64,000 nt of DNA from Streptomonospora sp. PA3 (lineage in GTDB: Bacteria; Actinomycetota; Actinomycetes; Streptosporangiales; Streptosporangiaceae). Below, in pieces: positions 7,975-16,585 of this stretch. Position 1 is the stretch's first letter, and the number at the start of each line of letters is the position of its first letter. The stretch spans positions 597,983-661,982 of the forward strand of contig NZ_VTZW01000019.1 of NCBI RefSeq assembly GCF_009728995.1, given 5' to 3'. The notes under the pieces were generated by a model. The model saw only the letters and a program-made list of their open reading frames with translations, did not search any database and had not been told where the DNA came from. A program made the translations under genes and the position numbers.

Positions 7975-8391
7975 GTGACTATCTCAACGGTTACCGGAGA
8001 CGGCGGCGCCGGGGCACCGGCCGCCGCGCCTTCCCAGGTGTTGCACGACCAGGACTGCGACGTCTTCCAGGAGGTGTTGGAGCTCGTCGGGCGGCGCTGG
8101 ATGGGGGTGATCCTGCTCGCCGGCGCGCGCGGAGCCACGCGCTTCAGCGAGTACCGCAGGTTCATCGCCGGCATCTCCGACCGGATGCTGTCCCAGCGGC
8201 TGAAGGAACTGGAGGCGCTGGGCCTGCTGGAGCGCGAGGTCGTGCCCACGCACCCGGTGCAGATCCTCTACCGCCCCTCGCCGCGCGGCCGGGGTCTGCT
8301 GGACGCGCTGGAGCCGCTGGTCGACTGGGGCCACGCCCACCGCGGCGGCTCCACCGGGTCCGCCGCCGCCCCGGCCCGCCGGCAGGGGTAG
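7975..8391 (+). CDS. HxlR-family transcriptional regulator
   Basis: 138 residues. Winged-helix HxlR domain from about residue 27 to 120: CDVFQEVLELVGRRWMGVIL, FSEYRRFIAGISDRMLSQRL, LEALGLLEREVVPTHPVQ and a wing ending YRPSPRGRGL. A Cys at position 28, at the start of the domain, is the position where several HxlR/HypR proteins sense electrophiles or oxidants, which is inference here. The GTG start at 7975 directly follows the palindrome, so the transcript may have little or no leader. Divergent partner: hemerythrin-like gene. Confidence 0.9.
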   Translation: MTISTVTGDGGAGAPAAAPSQVLHDQDCDVFQEVLELVGRRWMGVILLAGARGATRFSEYRRFIAGISDRMLSQRLKELEALGLLEREVVPTHPVQILYRPSPRGRGLLDALEPLVDWGHAHRGGSTGSAAAPARRQG

Positions 8392-8444
8392 GCCCTCCGC
8401 GCGGGAGCCGGCGGGGCGCGGCGCGGTCCGGACCGGACGCGAAA

Positions 8445-8473
8445 GCGGGGCCGGGCCCGCGGCCCGGCCCCGC
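8445..8473. terminator. Strong GC hairpin, first of two, between convergent genes
   Basis: GCGGGGCCGGGCC (8445-8457) pairs with GGCCCGGCCCCGC (8461-8473), three-base loop. It lies after the HxlR gene and before the end of the aldolase gene. Confidence 0.65.
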
Positions 8474-8486
8474 CGAAGGAGCCGTG

Positions 8487-8516
8487 ACGGGGTCCCGGGC
8501 GCGCCCGGGACCCCGT
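8487..8516. terminator. Strong GC hairpin, second of two, between convergent genes
   Basis: Fourteen-base perfect arms (ACGGGGTCCCGGGC at 8487-8500, complement at 8503-8516) with a two-base loop, four bases from the stop of the leftward aldolase gene. With the hairpin at 8445 it forms a double terminator closing the long catabolic operon. Confidence 0.75.
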
Positions 8517-8520
8517 CGCC

Positions 8521-9486
8521 TTACCGGGTGGCCGGCTCGGCCCGCTTGTCCTTGCGGGCCAGGCGGGCGAGCAGGAAGTCCACCTCCTCGCGCGCCGCAG
8601 GCGAGAGGGAGGCCGCGGGCCGGCGCTGGGCCTGGCTCGCCAGGATGCCGCGGCGCATGAACACGTACTTGCGCACCGCCAGGCCGGCGCCCGGCTGCTG
8701 CTCGTAGCGCAGCAGCGGCAGATGGGCGTCGAACAGGTCGTGGGCGGCCTCGCGCTCGCCGCGGGCGTGCAGGTCGACCAGCTCCACGAGCATGTCGGGG
8801 AAGCAGTAGCCGGTCATGGCGCCGTCGGCGCCGCGCTCGGGCTCGAAGTCCAGGAACAGGCCGCCGTTGCCGCACAGGACGGACAGCCGCCGCATCGATC
8901 CCTCCGCCTCGAACCCGCGCAGCGCGGAGATCTTCTCCAGGCCGGGCCAGTCCTCGTGCTTGAGCATGGCGCAGTTGGGGTTCTCCGCGGTGATCGTGCG
9001 GATCACCGCGGGATCCATCTTCACCGAGAAGGTCAGCGGGTAGTCCTGGATGACGAAGGGGACGTCGTGGCCGATCGCCTCGGCGGCGTTGCGGTAGTAG
9101 GCGGTGATCTGGTCGTCGGTGCGCAGGGTGTTGGGCGGGGCGATCATCACGCCGGCCGCGCCGGCGTCCATCACCTCGCCGGCGAGGGCGCGCATCGCGG
9201 CGAACCCGGGCGAGGAGACCCCGACCACGACGGGCACCCCGGCTCGAGAGGCGACCCGCGAGGCCACCTCCACCGCCTCGGCGTGCTCCAGTTTGGGGGC
9301 CTCGCCGAGCTGGCCGAGCACGGTGATGCCGGTGACGCCCGACTCCAGGTAGAAGTCGGTCAGCCGGTCCAGCGAGGCGTGGTCGAGGGCGCCGTCGTCG
9401 GTGAAGGGGGTCGGCGCGATCGCGAACACGCCGCGCTCCTGGTTGGTGATGAGCCGGTTCGGGTCCGGCCGGGCGGTGTCGGGCAC
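8521..9486 (-). CDS. DapA-family aldolase/lyase (dihydrodipicolinate synthase-like)
   Basis: 321 residues of the DHDPS/N-acetylneuraminate lyase TIM-barrel family. Visible are the N-terminal GVFAIAPTPFTDDGALD, the GxxGE-like LGQLGEAPKLEHAEAVEV near 60, the Tyr of VIQDYPLTF near 150 and the Schiff-base Lys of AMLKHEDWPGLEK near 178. Members cleave or dehydrate 2-keto-3-deoxy acids as well as making dihydrodipicolinate. As the last gene of an uptake/racemase/dehydratase operon, with a dehydratase encoded just upstream, cleavage of a 2-keto-3-deoxy sugar acid is the most likely role. It is not the biosynthetic dapA by context. Start near 9486; 93 bases separate it from the dehydratase gene. Confidence 0.85.
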   Translation of the reverse strand: MPDTARPDPNRLITNQERGVFAIAPTPFTDDGALDHASLDRLTDFYLESGVTGITVLGQLGEAPKLEHAEAVEVASRVASRAGVPVVVGVSSPGFAAMRALAGEVMDAGAAGVMIAPPNTLRTDDQITAYYRNAAEAIGHDVPFVIQDYPLTFSVKMDPAVIRTITAENPNCAMLKHEDWPGLEKISALRGFEAEGSMRRLSVLCGNGGLFLDFEPERGADGAMTGYCFPDMLVELVDLHARGEREAAHDLFDAHLPLLRYEQQPGAGLAVRKYVFMRRGILASQAQRRPAASLSPAAREEVDFLLARLARKDKRAEPATR

Positions 9487-9579
9487 GGGTCTCCTCCGCA
9501 GTGGTCGTTTCGCCTTCGGTCGTCGGCGGCGGCACGGCGCGGCGTCGGGCCGGACGCCGCCGGGGTCGGTGGCAGGGCG

Positions 9580-11295
9580 TCAGAACTTGGGCTGGCGGTA
9601 GCCCTCAACCGGGTCGCGGCCGCGCAGGACGCCGAAGTCGCAGCCCTGCGGGGCCTGGCCGACGTTGTCGAGGAAGATCCGCCCGTAGCCGCGGCTGTAG
9701 TGGGCGGGCCGCGGACTCCAGGCGGCGCGGCGGCGCGCGAGCTCGGCGTCGGGCACGTGCAGCGTCAGGCTGCGGGCGTCGATGTCCAGTTCGATCTCGT
9801 CGCCGTCGCGGACCAGCGCCAGCGGCCCGCCGACCGCGCTCTCAGGGGCCGCGTGCAGCACGACGGTGCCGAATGCGGTCCCGCTCATCCGCCCGTCGCT
9901 GATGCGCACCATGTCGCGCACCCCCTCCCGCAGCAGCCGCTTGGGGATGGGCAGGTTGCCCACCTCGGGCATGCCCGGTCCGCCGACGGGGCCCACGTTG
10001 CGCAGCACCAGCACGCTGGATGCGTCGACCTCCAGGCCGGGGTCGTCGATGCGCGCCTTGAGGTCGTCGACGTCCTCGAAGACGACGGCGCGCCCGCGGT
10101 GGCGCAGCAGCTCGGGGTCGGCGGCGCCGTGCTTGACCACGGCGCCGTCGGGGGCGAGGTTGCCGCGCAGCACCGCGATGCCGCCCTCGGGGCGCACCGG
10201 CTCCTCCAGCGGGCGGATCACCTCGGCGTCCTCGACCCGCGCGCGGGCGACGTTGTCGGCGAGGGTGCGCCCGGTCACGGTCATCTCGCCGCCGTGCAGC
10301 AGCGGCAGGAGGCGGCGCAGCAGGGCGGGGACGCCGCCGGCGTTGTGCAGCTCCTGCATCTGGAAGCGGCCGGTGGGTTTGAGGTCGGCCAGTACGGGGG
10401 TGCGCCGGCTGATCTCGTCGACCAGCTCCAGCGGCAGTTCGATACCGGCCCGCCCGGCGATCGCGGGCAGGTGGACGACGGCGTTGGTGCTGCCGCCCAG
10501 CGCCGCGAGCAGGGTCAGCGCGTTCTCGAAGGATTCGCGGGTGAGGACGGCCGAGGGCCGCAGGTCCTCGGCGGCGATCGCGACGGCGCGCCGGCCGACC
10601 GCCTGGGCGTGCTGCAGTCGGCGGGCGTCGACGGCCGGGATGCTCGCGTTGCCGGGCAGCGCCAGGCCCAGGGCCTCGGTCAGCGAGTTCATGGTCGAGG
10701 CGGTGCCCATCACCATGCAGTGGCCGGGCCCGCGCACGATCCCGTCCTCCAGCTCGCGGTAGGTCTCGTCGTCGATGGCGCCGGCGCGGTGCTCGGCGGT
10801 CAGCCGCCGGCAGTCGGTGCAGGCGCCCAGCGTCTGGCCGCGGAAGTGGCCGTTGAGCTGAGGGCCGCCGCTGAGGGCGATGACGGGCAGGTCGGCCGAG
10901 ACGGCTCCCATCAGCGCGGCCGGGGTCGTCTTGTCGCAGCCCACCAGCAGCACCGCCGCGTCCAGCGGCTGGGCGCGCAGCATCTCCTCGGTGTCCATGG
11001 CCGCGAGGTTGCGGTGCAGCATCGAGGTGGGCGCCAGGAACGTCTCCCCCAGCGAGATCGTGGGGAACTCCACCGGGGTCCCGCCGGCCTGCCACACGCC
11101 CTGCTTGACCGACTCGCACAGGGTGCGGAAGTGGCTGTGGCAGTTGTTGAGCTCGCTGAAGGTGTTGCAGATGCCGATGAGCGGGCGGCGGATGCTCTCG
11201 TCGTCCAGCCCGGTCGACTTGGTCATGGCCCGGTGGGTGAACCCCGCGACCCCCTCCTCGGAGAAGAACTCCTCGCTGCGCCGTGCCGATCCCAC
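9580..11295 (-). CDS. IlvD/Edd-family dehydratase, probably for a sugar acid
   Basis: 571 residues. Cluster-ligand and active-site motifs of the family are present: CNTFSELNNCHSHF near 45, VGCDKTTPAALMGA near 120, GACTDCRRL near 185 and MGTASTMNSLTEALGLALPG near 215; RISDGRMSGTAFGTVVLHAAPE near 470. The family (dihydroxy-acid dehydratase, 6-phosphogluconate dehydratase, xylonate and other aldonate dehydratases) uses an Fe-S cluster and Mg2+ to make 2-keto acids. The operon context favours an aldonate dehydratase feeding the DapA-like aldolase, not valine synthesis. The GTG start at 11295 is fixed by GGAAGGGGAGC and shares one base with the larC stop (TAGTG), so translation is coupled. Confidence 0.9.
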   Translation of the reverse strand: MGSARRSEEFFSEEGVAGFTHRAMTKSTGLDDESIRRPLIGICNTFSELNNCHSHFRTLCESVKQGVWQAGGTPVEFPTISLGETFLAPTSMLHRNLAAMDTEEMLRAQPLDAAVLLVGCDKTTPAALMGAVSADLPVIALSGGPQLNGHFRGQTLGACTDCRRLTAEHRAGAIDDETYRELEDGIVRGPGHCMVMGTASTMNSLTEALGLALPGNASIPAVDARRLQHAQAVGRRAVAIAAEDLRPSAVLTRESFENALTLLAALGGSTNAVVHLPAIAGRAGIELPLELVDEISRRTPVLADLKPTGRFQMQELHNAGGVPALLRRLLPLLHGGEMTVTGRTLADNVARARVEDAEVIRPLEEPVRPEGGIAVLRGNLAPDGAVVKHGAADPELLRHRGRAVVFEDVDDLKARIDDPGLEVDASSVLVLRNVGPVGGPGMPEVGNLPIPKRLLREGVRDMVRISDGRMSGTAFGTVVLHAAPESAVGGPLALVRDGDEIELDIDARSLTLHVPDAELARRRAAWSPRPAHYSRGYGRIFLDNVGQAPQGCDFGVLRGRDPVEGYRQPKF

Positions 11296-12512
11296 TACCG
11301 CTCCCCTTCCGTCGTCTCCTGCTCCGGTTCCCCGCCGCATCGGCTGCGGTCGGGTTCGTGCTCCGCCGCCCGGGCCGCGCGCTCCAGGACGCTGCGCAGC
11401 GGCAGGCCCAGTGCCCGGGCGGCGGCCGCGGCGTCGTCGTACTCGGGTTTGCTCCGCCAGGGCCCGTGCTTGAGGCGGACGCGGTGGCCCCCGACGGCCA
11501 CCTCCGAGGTGCTGCGCGGCAGCGCGGTGCGGCCCACCGGTGTGCGGCGCACGCCCAGGCTGCCCGTCTCGCTGAGCAGCAGCTCCTCCAGCGCGGGGGC
11601 CTGCTCGGGACGGCACAGCACGTGCACGGTGTGGCCCGGGCGGCCCTTCTTCATCACGATGGGCGAGGTCCACGCGTCGGCCGCCCCGGCCTCCAGCGCC
11701 GATTCGACGACGTAGGCCAGCACCTCGCCGGTGACGTCGTCGACGTTGGTCTCCAGCACCATCCGGTCCTGCGGCCCGCCGCCGCGCTCCCCCGCCGCCG
11801 CGGCGGGCGCGCCCAGGACGGCCTGCAGCACGTTGGGCCGGTCGGCGAGGTCGCGGTTGCCGGCGCCGTAGCCGGTCGCCCGCACGTGCATGGGCGGCGG
11901 CGGGTCGTAGGAGGTTCCCATCGCCGCCAGCAGCGCCGCGCCGGTGGGGGTGACGGTCTCGGCGGTGATGCCGGCGGGGGCGACCGGAACCCCTTCCAGC
12001 AGGGCGAGCGTGGCCGGAGCCGGCGCGGGCAGCCGCCCGTGCGCGGTGGCGACGGTGCCCTGTCCGAGCACCGGCGGCGCCGAGAAGACCTGCTCGACGC
12101 CGAGCAGGTGCAGGGCGGCGGCGGTGCCGACGGTGTCCACGACGGTGTCCAGGCCGCCGATCTCGTGCAGGTGGACCTCGGCAGGATCGGCGCCGTGCAG
12201 CCGCGCCTCGGCGCAGGCGATCGCCTCGATCGCCGCGGCGGCGGTGGCGGCCGCGGGTCCGGGGCGGGCGCGCCGGACCCGCTCCAGCAGCACCCGGGCC
12301 GGGCGGGCGGTGGCGGTGTCCTCCACCGCCACCTCGGCGCGGGTCGCGGTGATCCCCTGCTTGCGGACGCTGCGCGCCTCCAGGCGCCACCCCGAAAGCC
12401 CGGTGGCCTCCACGGCCGCGGAGACCTCGGCGGCAGGGGCGCCCAGGTCGATGAGGGCGCCCAGCAGCATGTCGCCGGAGATCCCGGCGAAGGGGTGCAG
12501 CCACAGGATCAC
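11295..12512 (-). CDS. larC: Nickel insertion protein LarC (pincer cofactor synthesis)
   Basis: 405 residues. LarC is the CTP-dependent cyclometallase that inserts nickel into the pyridinium-3,5-bisthiocarboxylate mononucleotide, finishing the pincer cofactor of LarA. Seen: N-terminal ILWLHPFAGISGDMLLGAL, EVHLHEIGGLDTVVDTVG near 115, ETVTPTGAALLAAM near 165, TNVDDVTGEVLAYVVE near 250 and MKKGRPGHTVHVLC near 280. It is one unbroken frame, unlike Lactobacillus plantarum where the gene needs a frameshift. GTG start at 12512 overlaps the larB stop by four bases (GTGA). The last 40 residues are charged and low-complexity. Downstream the stop overlaps the dehydratase start. Confidence 0.95.
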   Translation of the reverse strand: MILWLHPFAGISGDMLLGALIDLGAPAAEVSAAVEATGLSGWRLEARSVRKQGITATRAEVAVEDTATARPARVLLERVRRARPGPAAATAAAAIEAIACAEARLHGADPAEVHLHEIGGLDTVVDTVGTAAALHLLGVEQVFSAPPVLGQGTVATAHGRLPAPAPATLALLEGVPVAPAGITAETVTPTGAALLAAMGTSYDPPPPMHVRATGYGAGNRDLADRPNVLQAVLGAPAAAAGERGGGPQDRMVLETNVDDVTGEVLAYVVESALEAGAADAWTSPIVMKKGRPGHTVHVLCRPEQAPALEELLLSETGSLGVRRTPVGRTALPRSTSEVAVGGHRVRLKHGPWRSKPEYDDAAAAARALGLPLRSVLERAARAAEHEPDRSRCGGEPEQETTEGER

Positions 12513-13225
12513 GGCCGCCCCCTCTCCACGGCGGCGGCGATGCGGTGGGCCGCCATGGCGGCGCCGAAGCCCGAGTCGATGTTGACGACGGTGAGTCCGG
12601 CCGCGCACGAGCTGAGCATCGCCAGCAGCGCGGTGACGCCCTCCAGCCCGGCGCCGTAGCCGGTGGAGGTGGGCACGGCGATGACGGGATGCGCCACCAG
12701 TCCGCCGACGACGCTGGCCAGCGCCCCTTCCATGCCGGCGACGACGATGAACGCCTGGTTGCGGGAGGCTTCGCCGACGCAGTCCAGCAGGCGGTGCAGC
12801 CCGGCCACGCCGACGTCGGAATAGGCGGTCGCCTCCAGCCCGACCGCGCGCGACACGGCGGCCGCCTCGGCGGCCACGGGCCCGTCGGCGGTGCCCGCGC
12901 TCAGTACGGCCACGGAGAAGCCGCGCGGGGGCGCCGGGCGCCAGGTGAGCAGGCGCGCCCGGGGGTCGTAGGCGCCGCCGGGGTGGGCGGCCAGGACCTC
13001 GGCGGCGGTCTGCTCCTCGGCGCGGGTGACCAGCACGGGGCCCGCGCAGGCGGCGAGCAGCTCCCCCACGATCGCGGTGATCTCGGAGACCTCCTTGCCG
13101 GGCGCGTAGACGCACTCGGCCACGCCCTGGCGGGCCTCCCGGGCGGTGTCGACGCGGGCGAAGCCCAGGTCGCGGAATCCGGCCCGCTCGGGGGAGCCGC
13201 CGGCGCGCCCGTTCGCGCCGCTCAC
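12509..13225 (-). CDS. larB: LarB, pincer cofactor carboxylase/hydrolase
   Basis: 238 residues. LarB carboxylates nicotinic acid adenine dinucleotide and hydrolyses it to pyridinium-3,5-biscarboxylic acid mononucleotide, the first step to the Ni-pincer cofactor. Motifs: FARVDTAREARQGVAECVY near 20, AYSDVGVAGLHRLLD near 130, VVAGMEGALASVVGGLV near 160, PTSTGYGAGLEGVTALLAML near 180, then SSCAAGLTVVNIDSGFGAA. The Cys of SSCAAG corresponds to the nucleotide-binding Cys of characterised LarB. The GTG start at 13225 overlaps the larE stop by four bases, and its own stop overlaps larC in the same way. Confidence 0.95.
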   Translation of the reverse strand: MSGANGRAGGSPERAGFRDLGFARVDTAREARQGVAECVYAPGKEVSEITAIVGELLAACAGPVLVTRAEEQTAAEVLAAHPGGAYDPRARLLTWRPAPPRGFSVAVLSAGTADGPVAAEAAAVSRAVGLEATAYSDVGVAGLHRLLDCVGEASRNQAFIVVAGMEGALASVVGGLVAHPVIAVPTSTGYGAGLEGVTALLAMLSSCAAGLTVVNIDSGFGAAMAAHRIAAAVERGRP

Positions 13226-14109
13226 CCCGCACTCCCCGCGGCCGGGCCGGCGGCCTCCACCACCGGCAGCAGCGCGTTGAGCCGGCCGCCGGCGAACCCG
13301 GCCAGGTCCAGCGAGCAGAACGTGAACCCGCAGGCCCGCACGGCCGGTTCCAGCTCGCCGCGCAGCGCCGCCGCGCGGTCGATGTCGGGCTCGGGTACCT
13401 CGATGCGCGCCACGGTGCCGCCTGCGTGCGCGCGCACCCGCACGACGGGGAAGCCGCGCGATCGAACGGCCTCCTCGGCGGCCTCGATGCGCGCGAGCAC
13501 CTCGGGGGTGACGGGGTCGCCGTAGGCCACGCGGGAGGCCAGGCAGGGCGCGGCCGGTTTGGCGGCCGTGCGCAGGCCCAGATGCGCGGCGGCCCGGCGC
13601 ACCATCGCCTTGGTGAACCCGGCGTCGGCCAGCGGGGTGACGGCGCCGCGCCGGGCGGCCGCCCGCTGGCCGGGCCGGTGGTCGCCGAGGTCGTCGAGGT
13701 TGGTGCCCACGGCCACGGCGGCGCCCGGCAGCAGCGCCGTGAGCGGCGCCAGCGCGTCGAACAGCGCCGACTTGCAGTGGAAGCACCGGTCGCCGCCGTT
13801 GGCGATGTAGTCGGGGCGCTCGCCTTCGTCGGTGCACACCTCCAGGTGGGCGATCCCCTGCTCGGCGGCGAAGTCGCGGGCGGCTCGGCGTTCGGCGGCG
13901 GCCAGGCTCGGCGAGACGGCGGTGACGGCGAGGGCGCAGCCGCCCAGTTCGCGGTGGGCGGTGTAGGCCAGCAGCGCGGAGTCGGCGCCTCCGGAGTAGG
14001 CCACCAGCACCTGCCCGAGGTCGCGCAGCAACGCCCGCAGCCGCCGCAGCGCCGCGCCGGTCTCGGCGTCGGTGTGCGGGGGCGCCGCGCTGTGCTCGGC
14101 GGCGCTCAC
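13222..14109 (-). CDS. larE: LarE, ATP-dependent sulfur transferase for pincer cofactor
   Basis: 295 residues. PP-loop ATP pyrophosphatase: VLVAYSGGADSALLAY near 38. LarE activates the biscarboxylate by adenylation and donates sulfur twice. RCFHCKSALF near 107 and the Cys of KPAAPCLASRVAYGD near 190 are visible; the latter aligns with the sacrificial Cys176 of the Lactobacillus enzyme, so this is expected to be the single-cysteine, self-consuming type. Start GTG at 14109 overlaps the preceding dehydrogenase stop (GTGA). The order larE-larB-larC with four-base overlaps indicates tightly coupled translation. Confidence 0.95.
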   Translation of the reverse strand: MSAAEHSAAPPHTDAETGAALRRLRALLRDLGQVLVAYSGGADSALLAYTAHRELGGCALAVTAVSPSLAAAERRAARDFAAEQGIAHLEVCTDEGERPDYIANGGDRCFHCKSALFDALAPLTALLPGAAVAVGTNLDDLGDHRPGQRAAARRGAVTPLADAGFTKAMVRRAAAHLGLRTAAKPAAPCLASRVAYGDPVTPEVLARIEAAEEAVRSRGFPVVRVRAHAGGTVARIEVPEPDIDRAAALRGELEPAVRACGFTFCSLDLAGFAGGRLNALLPVVEAAGPAAGSAG

Positions 14110-15245
14110 CGGGGGCTCCCCTCCGCGGCCGCGGCCTCACCGGCCCCGGCGGCGGGCTCGGACCCGTCCAGGACCGCGGTCAGCGCGGCGCCGACGCCCG
14201 CCTCGCGGGCCACCGCGCGCAGCTCGGCCCGGACCTCGGCCGAGAGCGGGATGCCGTGGGCGCGGCGGTGCTCGGCGCGCTCGGCCTCGGGCTCGCCGGG
14301 CAGGTAGACGCGCTCGTGGCCCTCGGCCGCGGGCAGCGCCGCGACCTCGTCGGCCAGCCGGCCGACCCGGGCGGTGAACTCGTCGGCGGGCAGGAACACC
14401 TCCGGGCTCATCGCCAGGAAGAAGTGGCCGAGCCCCTGGGGGTGGTCGTCGTTGTCGTAGAGCGGCGGGATGTGCGGGCCGTAGTGGGCGCCCGAGAGCA
14501 GCGCCGAGAACACCTCCACCAGCAGCGCCAGCCCCGACCCCTTGGGGCCGCCCACCGGCAGCATGCTGCCCGCGAGCGCGGCGGCGGGGTCGCCGGTGGG
14601 CCGGCCGTTCTCGTCCAGCGCCCAGTCCAGCGGGATCCGCTGCCCGTTCTTGCCGGCCAGGATGATCTTGCCCTTGGCGACATGGCTGGTGGCCATGTCG
14701 AAGACGATGTCGGGCCGGCCTTCGGGTGCGGGAACCGCGTAGGAGATGGGGTTGGTCCCGAAGTAGGAGTCCTTGGCGCCCCACGGTGCCATGGCCGCAG
14801 GCGCGCTGGTGGTGGCCAGGGCGACGAGCCCTTCGCGGGCGGCCATGCCCGTGTAGTGCGCGAGCATCCCGCAGTGGTTGGAGTTGCGCACGCTGACCAT
14901 GCCCACGCCGGTGTCGGCGGCCTTGGCGATGGCGGTGCGCATGGCGTGCTCGGCGGCGACGATGCCGGGGCCGTTGCCGGCGTCCAGCAGGGCGCTCACG
15001 GGGGTCTGGGTGATGACGCTGCGCTGGGGCCGGGCGGTGACCAGGCCGCGGCGGATCCGGTGGACGTAGACCGCGGTGCGGCTGACGCCGTGGGAGTCCA
15101 CGCCCCGCAGGTCGGCCTCGACGAGGTGGTGGGCGACCGCCTCGGCGTCGGACGGGTTCAGCCCGACCGCCGTGAAGATCTCGGCGACCAGGTCGGCCAG
15201 CCCGCCGGGCTCGACGCCCGGGAGGTGCCCGTTGTGGGTGTTCAC
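14106..15245 (-). CDS. Ldh2/malate-lactate dehydrogenase family oxidoreductase
   Basis: 379 residues of the Ldh2/MDH type-2 NAD(P)H oxidoreductases (unrelated to Rossmann LDH). Motifs: EADLRGVDSHGVSRTAVYVHRI near 45 (His-containing catalytic segment, quoted in part), SNHCGMLAHYTGMA near 120, MAPWGAKDSYFGTNPISYAVP near 155 and GPKGSGLALLVEVFSALLSGA near 235. The family reduces or oxidises 2-hydroxy/2-keto acids including malate, sulfolactate, ureidoglycolate and 2,3-diketogulonate. Located between the LarA-like enzyme and the cofactor genes, it probably oxidises one epimer of the substrate to a 2-keto acid. GTG start at 15245; stop overlaps larE. Confidence 0.88.
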   Translation of the reverse strand: MNTHNGHLPGVEPGGLADLVAEIFTAVGLNPSDAEAVAHHLVEADLRGVDSHGVSRTAVYVHRIRRGLVTARPQRSVITQTPVSALLDAGNGPGIVAAEHAMRTAIAKAADTGVGMVSVRNSNHCGMLAHYTGMAAREGLVALATTSAPAAMAPWGAKDSYFGTNPISYAVPAPEGRPDIVFDMATSHVAKGKIILAGKNGQRIPLDWALDENGRPTGDPAAALAGSMLPVGGPKGSGLALLVEVFSALLSGAHYGPHIPPLYDNDDHPQGLGHFFLAMSPEVFLPADEFTARVGRLADEVAALPAAEGHERVYLPGEPEAERAEHRRAHGIPLSAEVRAELRAVAREAGVGAALTAVLDGSEPAAGAGEAAAAEGSPR

Positions 15246-15328
15246 GTGCTGTCCCCGCTTTCGTGCGATTGGTGTGGTGGTCGGGTCTTTCGCGCTTCGG
15301 CGCGGCCGGGCTCCGCGCCCGTCCGGTC

Positions 15329-16585
15329 TCACGGCAGCAGCCGGCCGCCGTCGTCGAAGCGCAGGCGCGGGCTGCGCTCGATGACCTCCACCTCCTCGGT
15401 CTCGGCGGCCTCGGCCAGCACCGGGTCGGAGACCCACATCTCGTCCAGCGCGAGGGTGTTGTCGATGACGGCCAGGCGCACGTCGGCTTCGCGCTCGGGG
15501 CGCAGCATGTCGCCCATCGCCTTCAGCACGGCGGCGTCGTCGGGGAAGGTCATCGGCTGCGCGGCCCGCTGCGGCCCGCCGCTGGTCAGGCAGTTGAGGT
15601 AGGTGGACTGCCGGTCGACCGCGCGCGCCAGCCGCTCGGTGGTGAAGTCGGCCAGGCCCATGCCGGTGGCGTTGCCGTGGGAGCCCTCGGCCAGGTCGAG
15701 CACGGCCAGGCAGCGGATGCGGGGGCTTTGGGGTTCGGCCATGCCCTCCAACCGCAGCCGGCCGATCACGTTGGTGTCCATGCCGCAGCCGCTGTAGGCC
15801 TTGCCCATCTCGCGCACCACGAGTGCGTCGAGGTCGTCGACGGGCAGCCGGGGCAGCAGCCGGCGGGCCGTATCCAGCAGCCGCGCCTCGCCCTCGGCCA
15901 TGTCGGCGGCGCCCAGGGCCTCCACGGCGGCCAGCCCCTCGTAGGGGTCCTGGACCAGGCCGAGGCCGCCGACGACCGGGACGCGCTCCAGGACGGCCGA
16001 ACTGATCGCGCCGATGGCCTCGACCATGCGCGCCCAGCCCAGCCGGTGCACCATCGCGGCGCCGCGCGCGCGGCCCGAGCCCACCGACAGCATCTTCAGC
16101 AGGCCGCTCTCGTGCGGTCCGTGGAAGGAGGTGTGCGGCTTGATCCGGTTGACGGCGACCACGGCGTCGGCCTCGGCCGCCTCAGCCGCGAAGTAGACCG
16201 GCAGCCCCGGCAGCGGATCGCCGGTCTCGCCCAGGCGGACCACCCGGTCCGAGCAGCTGAGGGGTGCGCCCACGGCCTCTTCGGTGATGCCCAGGCTGGT
16301 GAGCACGTCGCGCTGGCCTTCGGCGGTGCCGCCGCCGTGGCTGCCCATCGCCGAGAACAGGAACGGCCGGCAGCCGCGGTCGGCGGCTGCGCGCACGGCC
16401 CCGCGCAGCACGGCGGTGATACCGCCGATGCCGCGGCTGCCGGCCGTGAACGCCACCCGCGCCCCGGCCGGCACCGCGCACCGCTCCAGCAGCGCGGCCG
16501 TCTCGGCGCGGGCCCGCTCCTGCGGGTCGGGCAGCGCCGCCGAGGGCAGCCTGCGCCGGATGCGGTTGAGGGGGACCTCCTTCAC
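15329..16585 (-). CDS. LarA-superfamily (Lar_N) nickel-dependent racemase/epimerase-like protein
   Basis: 418 residues, close to LarA length. It matches the lactate-racemase-domain branch: VAFTAGSRGIGGI near 43, FSAMGSHGGGTAEGQRDVL near 78, VVAVNRIKPHTSFHGPHESG near 145 followed by LLKMLSVGSGRARGA. The His residues of SHGG and PHTSFH and the Lys that follows are plausible cofactor and catalytic residues by analogy to His108, His174 and Lys184 of LarA. The DDxTRP segment of classical LarA is replaced by GSRGIGG, so the substrate is probably not lactate. LarA homologues include racemases and epimerases of several 2-hydroxy acids, including gluconate. Linkage to larEBC and TctABC argues for a sugar-acid or hydroxy-acid epimerase. 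GTG start at 16585 overlaps tctA stop. Confidence 0.82.
   Translation of the reverse strand: MKEVPLNRIRRRLPSAALPDPQERARAETAALLERCAVPAGARVAFTAGSRGIGGITAVLRGAVRAAADRGCRPFLFSAMGSHGGGTAEGQRDVLTSLGITEEAVGAPLSCSDRVVRLGETGDPLPGLPVYFAAEAAEADAVVAVNRIKPHTSFHGPHESGLLKMLSVGSGRARGAAMVHRLGWARMVEAIGAISSAVLERVPVVGGLGLVQDPYEGLAAVEALGAADMAEGEARLLDTARRLLPRLPVDDLDALVVREMGKAYSGCGMDTNVIGRLRLEGMAEPQSPRIRCLAVLDLAEGSHGNATGMGLADFTTERLARAVDRQSTYLNCLTSGGPQRAAQPMTFPDDAAVLKAMGDMLRPEREADVRLAVIDNTLALDEMWVSDPVLAEAAETEEVEVIERSPRLRFDDGGRLLP

Noticed and set aside
9580-9640. IlvD annotation as valine/isoleucine biosynthesis gene
   Set aside because: The gene is coupled to larC and followed by a DapA-like aldolase in a catabolic operon with no other branched-chain genes nearby.
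8722-11715. A 997-codon rightward open frame opposite the DapA-like, dehydratase and larC genes
   Set aside because: Its translation is Gly/Val/Ala/Gln-rich shadow sequence, while the minus strand encodes recognisable enzymes throughout. Long antisense frames are expected at this GC content.
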